21,625 nucleotides of DNA from the NCBI GenBank assembly GCA_027489415.1, contig JAIXZU010000131.1, positions 1 through 21,625 of the forward strand, written 5' to 3'. This document shows, in pieces, positions 17,956 to 21,625 of the stretch (position 1 is its first letter; each line of letters starts with the position of its first letter). The DNA comes from Alphaproteobacteria bacterium (GTDB lineage: Bacteria > Pseudomonadota > Alphaproteobacteria > UBA2136 > UBA6156). The notes under the pieces are model-generated. The model saw only the letters and a program-made list of their open reading frames with translations, did no database searches and was not told the origin of the DNA. Both the position numbers and the translations under genes were made by a program.

Positions 17956-19762
17956 CTTTAAGCAACACAAGGAACTCCGTATCCTGCCCACGGTTTTTCG
18001 CACGCTGGAAGATCTCCCCAAGCCCCGGAATCCGCTTCAGGTTCGGCTCATACTGGTTATCCACGGTGGTGTTGTTTTCAATCAATCCACCAATCGCGTA
18101 AATCCGGCCGTATTCCAGCATCATATCCTGGTCAATCAAGTTGTTGGCCAGCTCCGGCACACTGTTCACCACAGGCGTGCTGGTCCCAACGGAGGTCTGG
18201 ATGGTCGTATCCCCGGCCTTGGTCGCAAGGCTAAGGCGGAAGCGCATCTGCACGCTGCCCTTACCAATGAACGGCATGACGGACATCACCGTCCCGCTGT
18301 TCTTGAACAATGCCTTGTCCTGCCGGCTGGCAATCACAATGTCACCGCTGCTGGTGGTGTTCTGGTTCACCTCGGTTTCGGCGTAACCCAGCTGCCGCGT
18401 CACCGCCACGCGGGAAATCTGGTTGTTCCGCGCCAGTAAACTGGGGGTGGAAATGGTGTAAACATCACCAAGGGTGGAAAGGCTCTGCAACACCAGCGCC
18501 ATGTCACCGGCCTTGCTGGCCATGGTGAAGAACCCGCCCTGCACGGTGCTGGCACCGGCGGAAAGCGCGGTCCGCGCATCCGCAAAGAAACCGAGCTTGT
18601 TCAGCGCACTGCCGGTCACGTCCGTTCCATCCAGCTGCACGTCCACGCCGCGGGTGGTGGTCTTGTCACGAATCAACGCCACAATACGAGCTTCCACCAC
18701 CACTTGGCGGTGGGCCGCTTCCTGCACCTGTTGCAGGTAACCTTCAATCTGGCGATGAGACTCCGGGCTGGCCCGCACCGTAATCAAACCGGCACTTTCG
18801 GTCAGCTTGAACCACGGCTGGCCGTTGTCCTCGGGGCTGGTGTGGTCGGTGCTGTCGGGGCTGGTCACGCTGGTGCTCTGGCCGTCACCAACAACGGTCA
18901 CGCTCACGCCACTGGCCAGCGGCGCGGCAAGGCTGTTCAGGCCGTTGTTGAACATCCCGCGGTCAGCCGTTTGGCCATCCTGTTCGGGCGGCGGCAGCAA
19001 ACCGTTGGCCCCCACATTGGTGGCGGATGTATCCGTCGTCAGCAACTCACCGTTCACACCCACACCGGTCGCACGCAGCGTGCGGTCACCGGCACTGCTG
19101 TTACCAACCTTAATCAACTCCGCCAGTGTCTCACGCACTTCGGTCCACACGGTGTCGGTGTAGTCGGTGTCAAGCTCGGCACTGGTGCCGTTGGTGGTGG
19201 CACCTGCCGCCAGCTCGGGGTTCAGCTCGGCTTTGGATGCCATGCTGCCCTTGCGGCTGCTCTGGCCAATTTCCAGCACGTAGCTACGCACGGGGAAACG
19301 CGTAATATACCAAACGCCGTTCACATAATTATAGTGGTAACCGGCTTTGCTCAGCACCAAGTCCATCATCTGCGTGAAGTTGGCGCCGCTGTGCACCACG
19401 GTCACGGTCTGGCCGCGCATGCCTTGCGGTATCACCACACTCTCACCGGCGGCGTTGGCCAGCTCCAGCACCACACCTTCAAGGTCGCGGCCAATGTAGG
19501 CCACGTCAAACGGCGGCAGGTCGGGCTTTTTCAAATGAATCTCATCCTTCACCAGCACGCTGCTACCGGTCTGGATGCGCTGCATATGGAAAACCCCCTC
19601 GCGCAACACGCTCTTGGGCTTGATGTTCGAACGCGCGTCCTGCAACTCCTGGTCTGTCGGCGGCCGCACCTCGTCTTCGTAGCTGGCACAACCTGCCAGC
19701 AACAACGCCACCGCCCCCGCCATCTTGAGGGTGTTTGCCAGGGAGAATCTTGCAAGCTTCAT
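17942..19762 (-). CDS. Lipoprotein secretin of a type IVb pilus / type II-like secretion system (PilN/MshL-like)
   Basis: A 606-aa outer-membrane secretin. Residues 1-24 form a lipoprotein signal peptide ending in the lipobox LLAGC (cysteine about residue 25). An N0/N1-like region follows (FDVAYIGRDLEGVVLELANAAGE... TVVHSGANFTQMMDLVLSKAGYHYNYVNGVWYIT, about 84-153). Then comes a roughly 150-residue Gly/Ser/Thr/Asp-rich insert (about 165-305). The N-domain LTESAGLITVRASPESHRQIEGYL and VVVEARIVAL precede the secretin channel domain. There TPSLLARNNQISRVAVTRQ, GTVMSVMPFIGKGSVQMRFRLSL and YAIGGLIENNTT...RIPGLGEIFQRAKN are hallmark strings. The start and stop both lie at heptamer arrays. It is second in a run with a periplasmic protein upstream. 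A pilus or secretion function follows from family; other system genes are outside the window. Confidence 0.92.
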   Translation of the reverse strand: MKLARFSLANTLKMAGAVALLLAGCASYEDEVRPPTDQELQDARSNIKPKSVLREGVFHMQRIQTGSSVLVKDEIHLKKPDLPPFDVAYIGRDLEGVVLELANAAGESVVIPQGMRGQTVTVVHSGANFTQMMDLVLSKAGYHYNYVNGVWYITRFPVRSYVLEIGQSSRKGSMASKAELNPELAAGATTNGTSAELDTDYTDTVWTEVRETLAELIKVGNSSAGDRTLRATGVGVNGELLTTDTSATNVGANGLLPPPEQDGQTADRGMFNNGLNSLAAPLASGVSVTVVGDGQSTSVTSPDSTDHTSPEDNGQPWFKLTESAGLITVRASPESHRQIEGYLQQVQEAAHRQVVVEARIVALIRDKTTTRGVDVQLDGTDVTGSALNKLGFFADARTALSAGASTVQGGFFTMASKAGDMALVLQSLSTLGDVYTISTPSLLARNNQISRVAVTRQLGYAETEVNQNTTSSGDIVIASRQDKALFKNSGTVMSVMPFIGKGSVQMRFRLSLATKAGDTTIQTSVGTSTPVVNSVPELANNLIDQDMMLEYGRIYAIGGLIENNTTVDNQYEPNLKRIPGLGEIFQRAKNRGQDTEFLVLLKVSRA

Positions 19763-19764
19763 GT

Positions 19765-19799
19765 CTAACTTCTAACCTCTAACTTCTCATCACTAATAG
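19765..19799. repeat. Heptamer tandem array between the N0-like gene and the secretin
   Basis: Five units in phase: CTAACTT, CTAACCT, CTAACTT, CTCATCA, CTAATAG. It starts 2 bases before the secretin ATG (read on the minus strand) and its last unit contains the stop codon of the upstream gene (19793-19795), again in phase with a CTA. It thus fills the 30-bp spacer. On the minus strand it reads AGAAGTTAGAGGTTAGAAGT, with AGAGG a possible ribosome binding site. Confidence 0.9.
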
Positions 19800-20389
19800 T
19801 ACGTATCCGCCACCAGCAGCACGCGGGTGCTGGCAAAGGCGGTCACATAAAGCTGGGTGCCGGTCATGTTTTTCACACGCTCGGTCAGCAGGTTGCAGAA
19901 CTCCCCAAACCCGGCCTCGGCGGTCAGGTTCACTTTTTCGTTCATCAGGTCCATATTTTCGGGCTTCAGGCGCCATTTCACGGTCCAGGGGCCGGTGAAG
20001 TCAGCTGCCTGCCCCACAATTTTCGCCATCACGTCACGCAGGGTCACGTTATCCACATCGAGCACAATCCGGATATCCTCCAGCGCAATGTTCTGCACAT
20101 TCCCACCGGCAATGGTGTCTTCCACCACCACCGGCCCCTGCACCACGTCACCCGGCTTGTCGTCGGCACCACCGCTGGCCACCGCCATGAAGCTGCGCCG
20201 CGCGTCTTGGAAGGCTTTCTCAGCCTGTTCCGCCGTCGGTGCCACGCTCACGGTTCCATGCCCAACCAACGTACTGGCCGTCCCGCTCACCACGCCGGAT
20301 GACGACACAACAACCGCCTTTTCCGCCGCCACAGCGCTGCCCGCCGTCATCACAGCGGCACAAACCATAAACCGAACAAAACCATACAT
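19793..20389 (-). CDS. Periplasmic protein upstream of the secretin, N0-like (PilL/TcpQ/DotD-type) domain
   Basis: A 198-aa protein with a signal peptide (MYGFVRFMVCAAVMTAGSAVAA, cleavage near residue 22). An Ala/Val/Ser-rich linker spans about 23-105. The C-terminal domain (about 105-198) has VTLRDVMAKIVGQAADFTGPWTVKWRLKP, NLTAEAGFGEFCNLLTERVKN and a last strand VLLVADTYY. The VTLRDVMAKI pattern resembles secretin N0 and secretin-partner domains. Lying immediately upstream of the secretin, with a 30-bp spacer made of heptamers, it is probably a partner that docks on the secretin. The assignment rests on pattern and context; exact family is uncertain. No strong ribosome binding site is visible. 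Confidence 0.7.
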   Translation of the reverse strand: MYGFVRFMVCAAVMTAGSAVAAEKAVVVSSSGVVSGTASTLVGHGTVSVAPTAEQAEKAFQDARRSFMAVASGGADDKPGDVVQGPVVVEDTIAGGNVQNIALEDIRIVLDVDNVTLRDVMAKIVGQAADFTGPWTVKWRLKPENMDLMNEKVNLTAEAGFGEFCNLLTERVKNMTGTQLYVTAFASTRVLLVADTYY

Positions 20390-20501
20390 GGGCGTACTCT
20401 AGCCCAATCCTCCCGCCGCCGTCACAATCCTGCCTGCAAACCGCGCCCATATCCCCTCCCCGCCGTTGCCTTTCCGCCACGAAGCCGCTAGCCTCCCCAC
20501 C

Positions 20502-20888
20502 ATGGCCCGCCGTAAACATTCCTCCTCCAAGCTCACGCACGCCTTGTCGCTGCTGCCGGGCTTGGGCATTCCCGCGCTGTTCACGTACATGTACAGCACC
20601 ACACTGAACTTCCCGCCCCTCTGGGTCTGGCTCGTCACCATCAACCTCACCCTCATGGGCCTGATGGGCAAGGACAAACTCGCCGCCACCAACCAATGGC
20701 CGCGCACACCGGAATTCACCCTGATTTTCCTCACCCTCCTCGGCGCCACCCCCGGCATGTTCCTCGCGCGCTACCTGTTCTCCCACAAAACCAGCAAGGA
20801 GAGCTTCAAATACGCCCTCTTCGCCGCCACCACGCTCCAGCTTCTCGGCGGCTGGTATTTCTGGCCAACCCTCAGCCAATATCTCTAG
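20502..20888 (+). CDS. DUF1294 family small membrane protein
   Basis: A 128-aa integral membrane protein with four likely helices (LSLLPGLGIPALFTYMYS, PPLWVWLVTINLTLMGLMG, TLIFLTLLGATPGMFLARYLF and FAATTLQLLGGWYFW). DUF1294 hallmarks are the short KDKLAATNQWPRTPE turn (about residues 53-67) and FSHKTSKESFKYALF (about 93-107), matching the family's RtPE and HKT.K..F. The start at 20502 (MARRKHSS) is preferred over ATG 20466, which adds 12 unlike residues; the ribosome binding site is weak. It lies 32 bases before glmU and may be cotranscribed with it. Function is unknown. Confidence 0.85.
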   Translation: MARRKHSSSKLTHALSLLPGLGIPALFTYMYSTTLNFPPLWVWLVTINLTLMGLMGKDKLAATNQWPRTPEFTLIFLTLLGATPGMFLARYLFSHKTSKESFKYALFAATTLQLLGGWYFWPTLSQYL

Positions 20889-20920
20889 TCCCACAGTCAC
20901 AAATCAGGTAAAAACCACCC

Positions 20921-21625
20921 ATGACACCCAACACTCAACACCCAACACTCAACACCAGCCTCGCCGTCCTCATCCTCGCCGCCGGCAAAGGCACGCGCAT
21001 GAAATCCACCCTGCCCAAAGTCCTCCACCCCATGGCGGGCATGCCGATGCTCGGCCACGTCCTCACCGCCGCCAAGGCCCTTAACCCCGCCCGCACCATT
21101 GTCATCACAGGCTACGGCGCGGAAGAGGTCGAAGCCTACACCACCCAAAACTTCCCGGGCACGGAGTTCGCCCGCCAAACCGAACAACTCGGCACCGGCC
21201 ACGCCGTGCGCCAAGCGGAAACCGCGCTGAGAGGCTTCACCGGCACCGTCCTGCTCCTGTGCGGAGACGTCCCCCTCGTCACCCCTGCCACCCTGCAAAG
21301 CCTGCATGAAACCCACACCACATCCAACAGCGTCTTCACCATCGCCACGGCCATTGTCCCGAATCCCGAAGGCCTCGGCCGTATCAGCCGCAACACAGCT
21401 GGCCAGTTCACGGCAATCACGGAACACAAGGACGCCACGGAAGCCGAACGCGCCATCACCGAAATCAACACCGGCCTCTACGCTGCCACCAGCCCGCAGC
21501 TGTTCACGCTTCTCGCCCGTGTCACCAACCACAACGTACAGAATGAATACTACCTGCCGGACGTCGCCAAAATCGCCCTGACCGACGGCCTCACCGTCGT
21601 CGCCACCCCCAGCCCGCAACCAGCC
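20921..21625 (+). CDS. glmU: Bifunctional GlmU, N-terminal uridylyltransferase part (gene runs off the right edge)
   Basis: GlmU makes UDP-GlcNAc, the precursor of peptidoglycan and LPS: its C-terminal domain acetylates glucosamine-1-phosphate and its N-terminal domain adds UMP. The first 235 residues are present. Signature sequences are LAVLILAAGKGTRMKSTLPKVLH (about residues 14-36; the nucleotide-binding GxGTRM...PK), EQLGTGHAVRQAE (about 88-100), LLLCGDVPLVTP (about 111-122), GLGRI, EHKDATEAE and EINTGLY. YYLPDVAKI is near the edge. Residues 2-12 (TPNTQHPTLNT) come from a heptamer array directly after the ATG and are absent from typical GlmU starts. If initiation were elsewhere no other start codon precedes the GxGTRM motif in this frame except the Met of GTRM itself. 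The acetyltransferase domain lies beyond the window. Confidence 0.95.
   Translation, partial: MTPNTQHPTLNTSLAVLILAAGKGTRMKSTLPKVLHPMAGMPMLGHVLTAAKALNPARTIVITGYGAEEVEAYTTQNFPGTEFARQTEQLGTGHAVRQAETALRGFTGTVLLLCGDVPLVTPATLQSLHETHTTSNSVFTIATAIVPNPEGLGRISRNTAGQFTAITEHKDATEAERAITEINTGLYAATSPQLFTLLARVTNHNVQNEYYLPDVAKIALTDGLTVVATPSPQPA
20926..20953. repeat. Heptamer tandem array at the 5' end of glmU
   Basis: Four units in phase: ACCCAAC, ACTCAAC, ACCCAAC, ACTCAAC, beginning 2 bases after the glmU start codon and encoding its N-terminal extension. Same unit family as in midA (1503, 1660) and at 484. Confidence 0.88.

Noticed and set aside
18704..19768. 354-aa open frame on the plus strand across the secretin
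   Set aside because: The secretin on the other strand has a lipobox, secretin motifs and sensible ends; this frame has none.

Overview
The window reads as a chromosomal segment of an alphaproteobacterium that I cannot place further. The main evidence is the S4 protein, which ends in the alphaproteobacterial form and lacks the zinc-cysteine cluster. The midA-pgeF pair, the short L,D-transpeptidase without a signal peptide and the DUF1636 proteins fit this. By eye the + strand is richer in C than G over most of the window, whichever strand the genes are on, so no replication origin or terminus is evident.

Left part (1-5600): the start of a coiled-coil protein and a small protein gene on the minus strand; midA and pgeF overlapping by ATGA on the plus strand; two DUF1636 (CxxC...CxxxC, probable Fe-S) paralogues on opposite strands flanking a membrane-anchored exported protein; a periplasmic YceI protein; and a 62-residue protein with its own terminator.

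Middle part (5700-12970): uvrC and uvrB, both minus strand, enclose a plus-strand pair made of an SxtJ-type membrane protein and a NodU/CmcH-type carbamoyltransferase whose C-terminal half departs from usual family motifs.

Right part (12970-21625): a row of mostly single-gene units, each with its own terminator: an unknown 258-aa protein, a 63-aa protein, rpsD with a structured leader, a 132-aa exported protein, an XRE-type regulator and a 76-aa protein. Then come an ArgR-like regulator and a minus-strand run of a pilus/secretion-type periplasmic protein, a lipoprotein secretin, a four-helix-bundle (S23/IVP, Avd-like) protein and an L,D-transpeptidase. The window closes with a DUF1294 membrane protein and the first part of glmU.

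Two repeat systems stand out. (1) Seven short heptamer tandem arrays plus one degenerate one, with unit families CTAACCT, ACTCAAC/ACCCAAC and CTGATCA, and one octamer array inside uvrC. They sit at gene boundaries: directly before start codons, spanning a stop codon to the next gene, directly after a start codon, or in frame inside genes. Two fill whole operon spacers, one of them next to the four-helix-bundle gene. (2) Three copies of a roughly 105-bp nearly perfect palindrome lie 5-11 bp after the stop codons of yceI, uvrC and uvrB, always in the same orientation, with paired changes between copies that preserve the hairpin. A third, weaker theme is promoters placed so that transcripts would start at or next to the start codon.
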